From assembly GCA_963829575.1 (NCBI GenBank), contig CAWHJF010000002.1, positions 1 to 64,000 of the forward strand: DNA of 64,000 nucleotides, read 5' to 3'. The translations under genes were made by a program, and so were the position numbers. Origin of the DNA: KACC-23026 sp963829575 (lineage in GTDB: Bacteria; Bacillota; Bacilli; Bacillales; Sporolactobacillaceae). Shown in pieces: positions 26,639 to 35,960 of this stretch; positions within the stretch are counted from its first letter, which is position 1; every line of letters begins with the position of its first letter. The notes below the pieces were generated by a model. The model was given only the letters and a program-made list of their open reading frames with translations. It ran no database searches and was not told the origin of the DNA.

Positions 26639-26818
26639 TCAATATTGATTTTTTTGTTGGGCACGTGCCAATTTTAAGAATAGCGCGCCATTGCCAAGTA
26701 CGACGCTGACCCCAACAAAAATCGTTAATAGCACCGTAGAGAACGTCATGAAATGATACGTAATTAAAGCACCAGCTAAAACTAAAAGTGCAAGTTGAAT
26801 AAGAATTGTGGGTTTCAT
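26639..26818 (-). CDS. Small two-helix membrane protein
   Basis: This 59-residue protein has two hydrophobic helices (ILIQLALLVLAGALITYHF and TVLLTIFVGVSVVLGNGALFL) and a basic C-terminus (KLARAQQKNQY). I do not recognise a family. ATG 26818 was chosen because AAGAGGG lies about 12 bases before it and the protein begins with a short K-containing lead before helix 1; upstream in-frame starts overlap the ribosome site. Confidence 0.6.
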   Translation of the reverse strand: MKPTILIQLALLVLAGALITYHFMTFSTVLLTIFVGVSVVLGNGALFLKLARAQQKNQY

Positions 26819-26990
26819 TTCAATCACCATCCCTCTTAGACCTTGAATCAATCAACGATCAATCCAGCCTTACACTATTAGTGTATCACTTCACAAGCAG
26901 AATGCTGATTCTAAATGTCACACATTAGTGACAAATCATTTAAGGAATTGTGGCAATCTTTCAAATCCCCTGGAATTTCAATGTTTCCCA

Positions 26991-27701
26991 TTACTTCTTA
27001 GCAAGTCGAATCGGCACCTTATAAATTTGATTCGATTGTTCTTTCGTAATGTAAGACATATCCACCATATTCTGAAGCACAGCTGCCTCGCGCTTTCTCG
27101 AGAGCTTATAATGCTTGAACGGGTCATAATTATTTGGAGAGTTTGGAATACCCGCGAGCATGGCCAGTTCCCCTTCATTTAATTCCCAAGGCTTCTTTCT
27201 AAAATAGGTTTCAGATGCATTCATTAACCCATAAGCGCCTTCCCCAAAATAAATGAGATTGGCATACATCTCAAACACTTTCTTCTTGGGTATCGAATCA
27301 TAGATGCCAATGGCATAAATGCTCTGCGATAACTTATAGGTAATGGAGTTCGTTCGTTTAAGGAACGTGTTATCCACCAATTGCTGAGTGATGGTTGACC
27401 CACCTTGGGCATATCGCCGCTTTGAAAGATCAACCACGATCGAACGACTAATTCCAATGGGATCAATACCAGGATCGGAATAAAAGCGACGGTCTTCTGT
27501 TGCGATAACGGCTCTAATGTAGAAGTCCGGTAACTTTTTATAAGTAATAGGTGTGACCTGATATTTTTTTTCAAGTGTTTGAACGGTTTGTTCTAAGCGC
27601 GGTTGTAATGGATTAATTGTCGTCACATAGATCTTTAAACCAAATAAAAAACAACTTACTAATAAAACGAGAAGAACGAGTAACCCAATCAATTTTCGCA
27701 T
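26991..27701 (-). CDS. Monofunctional peptidoglycan glycosyltransferase (GT51)
   Basis: The 236-residue protein has an N-terminal membrane anchor (LIGLLVLLVLLVSCFLFGL) and a complete GT51 transglycosylase domain with ATEDRRFYSDPGID (catalytic Glu), QGGSTITQQL and YANLIYFGEGAYG. There is no transpeptidase domain, so it polymerises lipid II glycan strands outside the membrane. ATG 27701 follows GAGGGAAG. It is monocistronic. Such stand-alone enzymes in spore-formers can act in vegetative or spore wall synthesis; the sequence does not decide. Confidence 0.9.
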   Translation of the reverse strand: MRKLIGLLVLLVLLVSCFLFGLKIYVTTINPLQPRLEQTVQTLEKKYQVTPITYKKLPDFYIRAVIATEDRRFYSDPGIDPIGISRSIVVDLSKRRYAQGGSTITQQLVDNTFLKRTNSITYKLSQSIYAIGIYDSIPKKKVFEMYANLIYFGEGAYGLMNASETYFRKKPWELNEGELAMLAGIPNSPNNYDPFKHYKLSRKREAAVLQNMVDMSYITKEQSNQIYKVPIRLAKK

Positions 27702-27934
27702 AGCTTCCCTCAATTGTGCTTTAATTTTTTAATTAATCGGACGGAATGACCCACCAACATGTCTCTTATAATTTGGGATTCCTTATGTATAGGCCGTTTC
27801 ATTGTTTAAAAACTTGCTTTCAAATCTCAAAAAACGCCCCTTCTATTATACCATGAGTCCAAGTTCGTCACATCCTTCAAACGAGCTTAATAAGATAGTA
27901 GAAGATCTGATCTTTTACTTAAGGAGGTGAGCGA

Positions 27935-30079
27935 ATGAAACTACCTGTGTTATTATCAGGTCCGATCCTTCGCCGCACCGAATCCAACAAACTGACAATC
28001 TGGCTTGCAACCAGTCAATCGGTACACATTAAAGGGCATGTCTACCATATCACGCAACAGGAAAAGACAGGCCGAAGTCAGGCTCCTCAAGATCCACGCA
28101 CACAGGATCAATGGGACTATCGAAACCTTCATGTCAGGACACACACCCATTCTGTATCATTAGGTGATCATTTATTTATCTATTTAATTGATCTCACTCC
28201 AACCGCTCCTGCTTTTCCAAAGGACACGTTTTTAGGCTATAACTTAACATTTGAATGGGATCATTCTCAGTTTGATTTAGGCTCATTAGGATTGTTATCT
28301 CCTGAAGATCCTGACTCCATCGTCTATTCCCCTTTTAAATTACCAACGTTTATCATAAATGAGAACGTTTCGACTAATATACTGTATGGTTCCTGTCGTA
28401 AATTTCACGGTAAGGGAAACGACCAATTGCCTGAACAAGATCGTCTTATGAATCGTTCAGCTGACCAATTAGAAGCGCGTCCACAAGCCTTATTTTTAAT
28501 GGGGGATCAAATTTATGCCGATGATGTCGGCGCTTCAATTCGACCTTTTTTAACCAAAATGGGTAGGCGCTTGTTAGGAACGCGAAGTGAATCCCTGACA
28601 GAGGTTGATCCTAGACTGACGCAATCTCCTTTCCCAATGGCGCTTCAGCAGGTGAATGGCCGACAATATATTATGGAGGAGTTTGCTCAATTTACGTCTT
28701 CACATGCCTCGAACCATCTCATGACATTTGGAGAATACGCCGCCATGTATCTCATGAATTGGAGCCCAACCTCCTGGAACCTATTAGAGGATGAAGGAGG
28801 AATGCCTACATTTAATGAGGTCTTGGAAAAGGATCAACTTTATACCGTCTTTCCAAAGGATGATCCTTATTTCAAAAAAAGTTATACCAAAGAATTAAAA
28901 AATGCACGGAAGCAGTTTAAATCTGAGCGAAAATCAATTAAATCCTTTGCCAAAGGACTTCCTGAAGTGAGACGTCTTCTGGCTAATCTAGCAACCTATA
29001 TGATTTTTGACGATCATGATATTACGGATGATTGGAATCTCTCCCATCAATGGCGTCAAAATGTGTGGCACTCAACACTTGGAAAACATGTTGTCGCCAA
29101 TGGGCTCCTAGCCTATTGGGCGTTTCAAGGGTGGGGCAACCAGACCGATGCCTTCTCTCCTCGCTTTATTCAAACCATTAAAGACTATGTCACCCATTAC
29201 GACACAACGAGTGAGACTTATGACAAATGGCTCAACCAAATGTGGTCGTTTTCCGATTGGGCGTTTGTAGCTCCGACGAATCCAATGGGCTTCTTTTTGG
29301 ATACGCGGACCATGAGAGGGTATGTTCCGATTCCTGAACCGGTCCACATCTGGAATACTCAAAAAGAGACCCCAATGAGTTCTGAACTCATTAGTACAGA
29401 GGGCTGGGAGATCCAAGAAAAGATTTTGTTTAAAAGTGGATGGAAACGTCATACCCCGTTGATCATCGTTTCCGCGACTCCGCTTTACGGCATTCAACTT
29501 ATTGAGAATTTTGTAATCAAATATATTTATCCGCTTCGCTCCTTAGGTCTTCCCGTTGAAAACAGCTTTGATATTGAAGCATGGAAGGATAATGGGAAAG
29601 GCTTCACTCAGTTTTTAAGGAAGCTCGATCATTGGGATCCTGACCCTTGTTTTATACTTTCTGGAGATGTGCATTACGGATTCGAAGCCGAAACACATAT
29701 TCGATTCCCTGAGGATTCAAAAGCACGTGTCTATTATCAATTAACAAGTAGCCCAATCAAGAATAAAAGTTTTTCCGGTCTACCTGAATTTCTCGTCCGA
29801 CAATTAACGCGCATCCATTCCCCAACAAAAGCTTTAAAAGAAGATCATCATTATTGCGACAACCATTATCGCTTGCTTGCCAAAAAGCAACTCATTAATG
29901 ACCCGACCACGGTCAATTGGTCAGAAAAAATATATTACCAACCGAATGCGTCTGGACAAATTATGGAGACCAAAAACAATATCGGGATCTTACAAATCCA
30001 CCCAAACTATAAAGAAGCGAAGACGGCGTTGACCACCGATCTAAAAAAAGAATGGAATAATAAAATTTATAGGAGTTAG
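27935..30079 (+). CDS. PhoD-like metallophosphatase
   Basis: The 714-residue protein resembles PhoD-type phosphodiesterase/alkaline phosphatases. The metal site motifs are GSCRK, FLMGDQIYADD, IFDDHDITDDWNLS and LSGDVHYGFEAE. An N-terminal beta domain precedes the metallophosphatase part. No signal peptide is visible, so unlike classical secreted PhoD it is probably cytoplasmic. ATG 27935 follows AAGGAGGTG. The gene is monocistronic and is followed by a terminator that carries a small insertion (30071-30211). Confidence 0.85.
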   Translation: MKLPVLLSGPILRRTESNKLTIWLATSQSVHIKGHVYHITQQEKTGRSQAPQDPRTQDQWDYRNLHVRTHTHSVSLGDHLFIYLIDLTPTAPAFPKDTFLGYNLTFEWDHSQFDLGSLGLLSPEDPDSIVYSPFKLPTFIINENVSTNILYGSCRKFHGKGNDQLPEQDRLMNRSADQLEARPQALFLMGDQIYADDVGASIRPFLTKMGRRLLGTRSESLTEVDPRLTQSPFPMALQQVNGRQYIMEEFAQFTSSHASNHLMTFGEYAAMYLMNWSPTSWNLLEDEGGMPTFNEVLEKDQLYTVFPKDDPYFKKSYTKELKNARKQFKSERKSIKSFAKGLPEVRRLLANLATYMIFDDHDITDDWNLSHQWRQNVWHSTLGKHVVANGLLAYWAFQGWGNQTDAFSPRFIQTIKDYVTHYDTTSETYDKWLNQMWSFSDWAFVAPTNPMGFFLDTRTMRGYVPIPEPVHIWNTQKETPMSSELISTEGWEIQEKILFKSGWKRHTPLIIVSATPLYGIQLIENFVIKYIYPLRSLGLPVENSFDIEAWKDNGKGFTQFLRKLDHWDPDPCFILSGDVHYGFEAETHIRFPEDSKARVYYQLTSSPIKNKSFSGLPEFLVRQLTRIHSPTKALKEDHHYCDNHYRLLAKKQLINDPTTVNWSEKIYYQPNASGQIMETKNNIGILQIHPNYKEAKTALTTDLKKEWNNKIYRS

Positions 30080-30211
30080 ACAGCGAATTGCGGTCTAACT
30101 CTTCAGTGTGGAGAGAAACTCCTATTTTTTTCTCTTTGAACGAATTGAGGGCTTCATCACCTTTATGAAGCCTCTTAGAATAAGACTTTTTCGACAACTC
30201 GAGGAGTTAGA
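30071..30211. mobile_element. Short MITE-like remnant inserted in the phosphatase terminator
   Basis: A direct repeat AGGAGTTAGA (30071-30080 and 30202-30211) flanks about 120 bases. Read on the minus strand, the interior begins with GTTGTCGAAAAAGTCTT and ends with AATAGGAGTTTCTCTCCACACTGA-like sequence. The same two ends bound the IS1182 remnant at 44.9-45.3 kb. The interior has no coding capacity. It seems to be an internally deleted copy of the same element. Confidence 0.5.
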
Positions 30212-30240
30212 AAACAGTTTGTTGTCTAACACCTTTTTTC
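30202..30240 (+). terminator. Terminator of the PhoD-like gene
   Basis: GTTAGAAAACA and TGTCTAAC pair and are followed by CACCTTTTTT. The first copy of the left arm (30071-30098) also forms a GAGTTAGAC / GTCTAACTC hairpin. Confidence 0.7.
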
Positions 30241-30340
30241 GAAAAAACACCTGAAATTCATCATCAAACATAAAAAATATCGCCCCCACTCATAATCTTC
30301 ATTTTCATTCATATAGCAGTTATAGAAAGGAGTGAGGCGT

Positions 30341-31600
30341 ATGGCGTCAATTCACATCGTGCGATCAGGCGATACATTATGGAAGATCTCTCAAGAAAGC
30401 GGGCTTTCTGCCTCTCGAATTATCGAAGCGAATGGATTAAACAGTCCCCTCTTAATCCCTGGTCTTGCGCTTTATCTCCCTACCCCATCCCTCCCTGAAC
30501 GCTTTTATATGGTCAAGCAAGGAGACGTGTTATGGGAACTCGGCCGGCGTTATGGCATCAGCGTCTCGGCAATCCTAGCTGCCAATCAAAGGTTGATCCC
30601 AAAAAGTTTAAAGGTGGGACAAATCCTTGTTCTTCCTTCTCCTATAAAATACGAACTGCAAACGCTCGCCTATTTTGATGCCACAAGTTCATCACCAATT
30701 TCACAACTTATACAAAACCAAGCTGGTTTGCTGAGTTATGTTGCCGTTTTTGCTTATCCGGTCCAACCAAACGGAACGTTGCAAGACCTTGAAGATCAAA
30801 CGATCCTCGCTGAGATTAAAGCTTTAATGATCAAACCGCTAATGGTGGTTTCTAACTTTTATGAAGGACAATTCAGTCCTGCTCTAGCCGATCAGGTTTT
30901 AGATGCCGAAATCCGCCCCACTTTCATCCAATCGATTATCAATACGGTCGCAACAAAAGGTTATTCAGGTGTCAGCATGGACTTCGAATTTATCCCGCCA
31001 GCACGTCGGGCCGATTACAGCGTTTTTTTAAAAGAACTCAAAACGGCATTGGGCAACGCCATTCTTCATGTCAACGTCCCATCCAAAACCAAAGAAATGC
31101 TAAACAACCGTATTGTTGGGGCAGTCGATTATCAAGCGGTTGGAAACAGCGCAGATCTTGTAACCCTCTTAACCTATGATTATGGGTATCCCACCGGGCC
31201 TCCTGATCCAGTCTCTCCTCCCTGGTGGATTGTTCAAGTCCTAACCTATGCCCTCACGCAAATCCCGAAAGGAAAATTGATGATGGGTTTTCCTTTGTAC
31301 GGATATGATTGGAATACCGAAACGCTCCAAACCACCGCCTTATCTGCCAATGCTGCGCAAAATAAAGCATTAGAGCTTGGGATTCCGATCCAATATCGTT
31401 CAGAACAGGAATCCCCCTATTATTCTTATTTCAACGGTTCCATCAAGCATACCGTTTGGTTTGAAGACAGTCGAAGTCTAATCGCCAAGTATCGTGTTTT
31501 GGAAGGGTTCGGACTAACCGGAGTTGCCTTCTGGCGCCTGCGTTATGAATTTCCTCAGAACTGGGAATATCTCAAGATGAATAGCTATGTGGTCAAATAA
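30341..31600 (+). CDS. LysM + glycoside hydrolase family 18 protein (YaaH/SleL-like)
   Basis: The 419-residue protein has two LysM peptidoglycan-binding repeats (about residues 1-48 and 52-98, each with SGDTLW or QGDVLW) and a GH18 domain to the C-terminus. The catalytic strand reads GVSMDFEFI: the Asp and the acid Glu of DxDxE are kept, but the first Asp is Ser. In Bacillales such proteins sit in the spore coat or cortex and cleave cortex peptidoglycan during germination. ATG 30341 follows AAAGGAGTG. It is monocistronic. Confidence 0.9.
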   Translation: MASIHIVRSGDTLWKISQESGLSASRIIEANGLNSPLLIPGLALYLPTPSLPERFYMVKQGDVLWELGRRYGISVSAILAANQRLIPKSLKVGQILVLPSPIKYELQTLAYFDATSSSPISQLIQNQAGLLSYVAVFAYPVQPNGTLQDLEDQTILAEIKALMIKPLMVVSNFYEGQFSPALADQVLDAEIRPTFIQSIINTVATKGYSGVSMDFEFIPPARRADYSVFLKELKTALGNAILHVNVPSKTKEMLNNRIVGAVDYQAVGNSADLVTLLTYDYGYPTGPPDPVSPPWWIVQVLTYALTQIPKGKLMMGFPLYGYDWNTETLQTTALSANAAQNKALELGIPIQYRSEQESPYYSYFNGSIKHTVWFEDSRSLIAKYRVLEGFGLTGVAFWRLRYEFPQNWEYLKMNSYVVK

Positions 31601-31796
31601 GCCGCACGTCTTGTATGCAATGGGCTCCCCTTGCCTACATTCTCGCTTCCTTTCGCCTTTTGGGTGCATGGAACCTCCCATTGACTCAGTCGAGTATCTG
31701 CTTCTCTCTTTCTGTGTGAATGAGGTACCATCCAATTAGATTGATCGGACCCGATTTGCCACTTTTACATATGCAGCGCAAAACCCCAACTCATAG

Positions 31797-31831
31797 CAAA
31801 AACCGGCCGCAGCAATCCGCGCGACCGGTTT
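31797..31831 (-). terminator. Terminator of the MATE transporter gene
   Basis: AACCGG...CCGGTT arms with inner GC pairs are followed on the minus strand by TTTTTGC. Confidence 0.75.
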
Positions 31832-31842
31832 CTAATCCTCTT

Positions 31843-33201
31843 CTAACTCACCAAATTCTCTTTTACAACAGCATCTTTGAGCTTAACAGTCGACCAATCT
31901 TTCTTATAGAACCGCATCATCACTGTTAAACCAAAGCAACAGAGGTAAGTGTATAGACTAAGCCATGCACCCACACTTCCTAGATGCGCAACAAATATTA
32001 AGAGATAGCTGAGTGGGATAAACAACCCCCACCCGAGCGTTAACGACGCTTTTAACAAAAAGCCTGTATCACCTATGCCACGCAAGCCACCCGCGTAAAA
32101 ATTCAAACATCCATCAAAAATTTGCAAATAAGCCGAAATCGTAATTAATAAAGCCGCAATGTGGTAAACGCTTGGATCACTTGAATAAAGACGCGCAATC
32201 GGTCCCGCCAACACACACTCAATGGTGCCGACAATGAGAAGAAAAATAGCCCCAAGAATTGCGGTGTGCGTCCCATACTCTTTCGCGAGCTTCACATTTC
32301 CTCTGCCAAGCTCTTGACCAACTAAAATCGTAGCCGTCGAACCAAATGCAAAGGCCGGCATAAATCCAAAACTCATAACATTTAGGGAGACTTCATTCGC
32401 AGCTAAGGCGGAGGTCCCCAATCGCGTCACAAAAGCCGTAAAAATAAACATCGCCATACTCATTGAGAATTCTTGTATACCAAGCTTTCCACTTTCATTA
32501 AAAATCAATCGAACCTCTTCTCTTAGAAGGGTAAACCGAGACCTTGTATGATATTTTTTATTTAATCGAATGAAATAGACATAAGCACTTAAGACAAAGA
32601 CTGTGGCTTCCCCAATCCACATCCCTAACCCGGCCCCTCTTAACCCTAAGGCAGGGAAACCAAAATGACCATAGGTTAAGGCGGAGGTAAAGAAGATCAT
32701 GAGCCCATTTCCCGCTAATGACACGATCATCGGTGTCTTTGTATCACCGACTCCTCTAAGAAACCCGTGAATACAAAAAGAAAAAACTGAAAACACCATA
32801 GCAAAAAAACGCAATTGTAAGTACACATGACCTGTGCTTACAATATTTGGGGCACTCCCCATTAAACGAAAGATGCCACCTGCTCCAGTCAGTCCGACTG
32901 TAATAAAAAGGAGACCCGCAACTCCGCAAAAGAAAAAGGCAATTGTTGTTCGATTCACCGCTTTCTTCATTTCATTTGCCCCATAATTCTGTGCCACTAG
33001 AAAGCTGACTGAATTTCCGAGGCCAGAAAAAAGAGCCCAAGCATTGTACATAATAATATTTGATACACCGACCACTGCAATTGCGTCCGTTCCCAATTTC
33101 CCAACCATAATTAAATTAATCGTTCCAGTTACGGTCATGGAAGCAAATGAGGCCAGGGACGGAAGGGCTAACAGGATGATTAATTTCCACTTACTCCACA
33201 T
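31843..33201 (-). CDS. MATE family efflux transporter
   Basis: The 452-residue protein has 12 membrane helices of the MATE/DinF family, which export drugs or metabolites using Na+ or H+. Landmarks are VTGTINLIMVGKLGTDAIAVVGVSN, VAQNYGANEMKKA, GFLRGVGDTKTPM and the mirrored GGLRGIGDTGF in the second half. ATG 33201 follows TGAGGAG; the reading frame extends a little upstream without support. The substrate is unknown. Confidence 0.92.
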   Translation of the reverse strand: MWSKWKLIILLALPSLASFASMTVTGTINLIMVGKLGTDAIAVVGVSNIIMYNAWALFSGLGNSVSFLVAQNYGANEMKKAVNRTTIAFFFCGVAGLLFITVGLTGAGGIFRLMGSAPNIVSTGHVYLQLRFFAMVFSVFSFCIHGFLRGVGDTKTPMIVSLAGNGLMIFFTSALTYGHFGFPALGLRGAGLGMWIGEATVFVLSAYVYFIRLNKKYHTRSRFTLLREEVRLIFNESGKLGIQEFSMSMAMFIFTAFVTRLGTSALAANEVSLNVMSFGFMPAFAFGSTATILVGQELGRGNVKLAKEYGTHTAILGAIFLLIVGTIECVLAGPIARLYSSDPSVYHIAALLITISAYLQIFDGCLNFYAGGLRGIGDTGFLLKASLTLGWGLFIPLSYLLIFVAHLGSVGAWLSLYTYLCCFGLTVMMRFYKKDWSTVKLKDAVVKENLVS

Positions 33202-33402
33202 GGTGTCTCGTCTCCTCAATAAATCGTTCTTAATACCAATACAAATTGATTATATCTTTTTTCTCGAGTTATTGAAGTCTTTTTTACAGAACTTGGCGAC
33301 AAGTCAGAGATCTTCTCTTTTAATTTGGGCATTTTGAATAACCTTGACTTGGGTGTGACACTTTATATTAAAGAAAGAGACTAAATTTTGGAGGGGAAAA
33401 TC

Positions 33403-33687
33403 GTGAGTTTGGACCATCATGATCTTGCGCTGCAAAACATCCAAACGATTATGGATGAAGCGACTGAAACCATGAGGCAGTATCGAGCCTTACAAGTGCC
33501 CAATTCGATTACTCTAAATGACCTGAAGGAAAATCTAGTACGACAAGAAGACGCGCTTTATTCTTCCTATACACTAACCCACCGGTTATTATCAGAAGGC
33601 CGGGCTTCCCAAATCGATGTGACCAATCTCCAGCAATTGCTTCATCAACTCGCAACGATTCGGTATCAAATCAACCATTCCTCATAA
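33403..33687 (+). CDS. Hypothetical helical protein, 94 residues
   Basis: I do not recognise this protein. It is highly helical and likely coiled (ALQNIQTIMDEATETMRQYRAL ... DLKENLVRQEDALYSSYTLTHRLL). The start is probably GTG 33403, eight bases after GGAGGGG; an in-frame TTG at 33388 overlaps the ribosome site. It stands just before the amino-acid permease, with a repeat element between them. Confidence 0.65.
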   Translation: MSLDHHDLALQNIQTIMDEATETMRQYRALQVPNSITLNDLKENLVRQEDALYSSYTLTHRLLSEGRASQIDVTNLQQLLHQLATIRYQINHSS

Positions 33688-33699
33688 AGTAACGCTTTG

Positions 33700-33741
33700 T
33701 TCAGTGAGGGTTTCACTGCCCGCTAAGGTGGGATTCAAAAG
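33700..33741 (+). repeat. Dispersed intergenic element, copy 2
   Basis: CAGTGA-GGGTT-TCACTG hairpin is followed by CCCGCTAAGGTGGGATTCAAAAG, matching the copy at 22652-22676. The end of the element is 4 bases from the ribosome site of the permease. Confidence 0.55.
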
Positions 33742-33751
33742 GAGGGAAACT

Positions 33752-35086
33752 GTGGCGATGGCGGAACCCAAAAAGTACTCACAAAAAGCCAGTCTGACTT
33801 GGTGGCAACTTTCGCTTGTAGGAATAGGTGGCATCATTGGAACGGGATTTTTTCTCGGATCCAGCCTCGGGATTCGAATGGCTGGCCCCTCCATTCTTGT
33901 CGCCTTTCTTGCTGCTGCCTTTTCTACCTATGTTGTGTACGATAACTTAGCTCAGATGACGGCAAACGATCCCGTTGAAGGCTCGTTTCGATCTTATGCT
34001 AAACAAGCATTTGGACGCTGGGCGGGCTTTAGCAGTGGATGGGTCTATTGGAGTTCAGAAATGTTGATGTTAGGAAGTCAAATGACAGCCATTGGACTCT
34101 TTTCTCGATTTTGGTTCCCAAAGATTCCACTTTGGATGTTTGCACTTCTGTACGCAGCTTTAGGGATTTTAATCGTCCTATTAGGCGTCTCCTGGTTTGA
34201 TCGGCTTGAGAATGGGTTTGCCGTTATAAAGGTGGCGGCCATTGTGATGTTCATTATTCTCGCTCTCCTCGCTTGCTTCGGTTGGATCCATCCGCATGGG
34301 AAGGCATCCCATCCTCATCTCCCAAAGGTTTTCATGCCACATGGCTTAACCGGATTATGGTCTTCTTTAATCTATGCGTTATATGGGTTTGGCGGCATTG
34401 AAATGATGGGACTTATGGCAATTCGTCTCCAAAATAAAAAAGAAGCGCCAAAGGCCGGACGCATCATGCTCATAGTGATTGTTCTCATTTACATCCTATC
34501 GATTGGTCTCGCCGTCTATATGGTGTCATGGCGTGCCTTCACCGCCAATGAAAGTCCCTTTGTGATCGCACTGAACGATTATCAGTTGTCCTTTTTCCCT
34601 CATATTTTCAATGGTGCTCTAATCATTGCCGGTTTTTCTACGATGTCCGCCTCCCTTTTTTCAGTCACAAGCATGCTCGCAACCTTAGGAAAAGAAGGCG
34701 ATGCCCCATCGTTTTTTGCAAAAACAACCAAGCGGCGCACGATTCCCCTTCATGCTCTTGGCCTCACGATCATTGGTATGAGTGTTTCCTCCGTACTGGC
34801 ATTTCTCATGCCGGGTGAGATCTACGAATATATGACCACAGCAGCGGGGCTTATGCTCATTTACAATTGGTTGTTCATTACGCTTGCTTCAAGAAAGCTA
34901 TTGACGCTCTCGATTTGGGGGAAAATCAAACACCTTATTGGAAATACCATTATTGTACTCGGTGTTTGCGGGACTCTTTTACATAGAGGAAGCCGTCCAG
35001 GATTAATTGTAAGCCTTGCCTTCTTAGCCGTCATTGGTGGGGTCGTGCTCATTATGAGAGCACGGTGGAAACATGAAACTAATTAG
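33752..35086 (+). CDS. Amino-acid permease (APC family)
   Basis: The 444-residue protein has 12 membrane helices of the amino acid-polyamine-organocation family. The N-terminal unwound-helix motif GIGGIIGTGFFLGSS and the helix-6 region (YALYGFGGIEMMGLMA) are present. The substrate is probably an amino acid, but cannot be named. GTG 33752 follows AAGGAGGG by five bases; ATG 33758 is an alternative. It is convergent with the LysE gene, with only six bases between the two stop codons and no terminator hairpin that I can see. Confidence 0.9.
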   Translation: MAMAEPKKYSQKASLTWWQLSLVGIGGIIGTGFFLGSSLGIRMAGPSILVAFLAAAFSTYVVYDNLAQMTANDPVEGSFRSYAKQAFGRWAGFSSGWVYWSSEMLMLGSQMTAIGLFSRFWFPKIPLWMFALLYAALGILIVLLGVSWFDRLENGFAVIKVAAIVMFIILALLACFGWIHPHGKASHPHLPKVFMPHGLTGLWSSLIYALYGFGGIEMMGLMAIRLQNKKEAPKAGRIMLIVIVLIYILSIGLAVYMVSWRAFTANESPFVIALNDYQLSFFPHIFNGALIIAGFSTMSASLFSVTSMLATLGKEGDAPSFFAKTTKRRTIPLHALGLTIIGMSVSSVLAFLMPGEIYEYMTTAAGLMLIYNWLFITLASRKLLTLSIWGKIKHLIGNTIIVLGVCGTLLHRGSRPGLIVSLAFLAVIGGVVLIMRARWKHETN

Positions 35087-35092
35087 CTTTCA

Positions 35093-35722
35093 TTATGGAA
35101 AGATTAACATCAACCCGCGATAACCAAAATAGCACCCGAAACCTAACAGAGAGATGCTTGAGACTAAGGAAATGCCTTTTAGAATTCGATTTTGTAAGAG
35201 CACACGGAACCCTCCCGATAAAGTAGCCATTAACAGATCCCAAAGGACGAGCCCAGAAAGAACGGCACCACTGTATAGAATGAGCTCCCTCGTATTATAC
35301 TGTGCGGAAGCCTCCGCAAAAACAGATCCATAAATCCCAACCCAAAATAAGATCGTCATGGGGTTGGAAACCGACATGAGGAAACCTGAAGTCAAACTGC
35401 GCCAATTGGATTCTACCGATCGAGTGGCGCCATCGGCTACCCATTGCGTACTCGCTTTAAATCCATCAATACCTGTATAAATTAGAACAAACGAACCAAA
35501 TAGCCATAAAAAAATTCGAACAATGGGTTGATCAATAAACGCAACTAGGCCAAAATAAACTAAAAGGACATAGAAAATATCACCGAGGTTTGCACCAATT
35601 CCAAAAAACCAAGCTTTTAAAAAGCCACCCTTCAACCCACGATCAAGCTGTGCCGCATTAATGGGGCCAATTGGGGCGGCTAAAGATAGCCCTAACAAGA
35701 CATAACCTAAAAGGACACTCAT
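35093..35722 (-). CDS. LysE family amino-acid exporter
   Basis: The 209-residue protein has six membrane helices of the LysE/RhtB family, with the N-terminal GPINAAQLDRGLKGG and SNPMTILFWVGIYG motifs. It would export amino acids or related compounds. ATG 35722 follows GAGGGGGAAAA. It lies back to back with an importer of the APC family. Confidence 0.88.
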   Translation of the reverse strand: MSVLLGYVLLGLSLAAPIGPINAAQLDRGLKGGFLKAWFFGIGANLGDIFYVLLVYFGLVAFIDQPIVRIFLWLFGSFVLIYTGIDGFKASTQWVADGATRSVESNWRSLTSGFLMSVSNPMTILFWVGIYGSVFAEASAQYNTRELILYSGAVLSGLVLWDLLMATLSGGFRVLLQNRILKGISLVSSISLLGFGCYFGYRGLMLIFP

Positions 35723-35960
35723 TTTTCCCCCTCGCTTCCATGGTTAACTTGTACCAACTTATTCCCAAGGTATCGATCCTATTCCACCCCGTTGTTCCAT
35801 CCATTGTTTTTTACCTCAAAGACAAATTCCAACAAATTATTTTGCCTTTCGATCATTTACTTGTACACTAGAACTAGAAATACATGACTGACTCACATTT
35901 TTACAAAATATGGATTTAACCGACACATAATTAGCCACTTAGTTAAAAGGAGAAGGTGAC

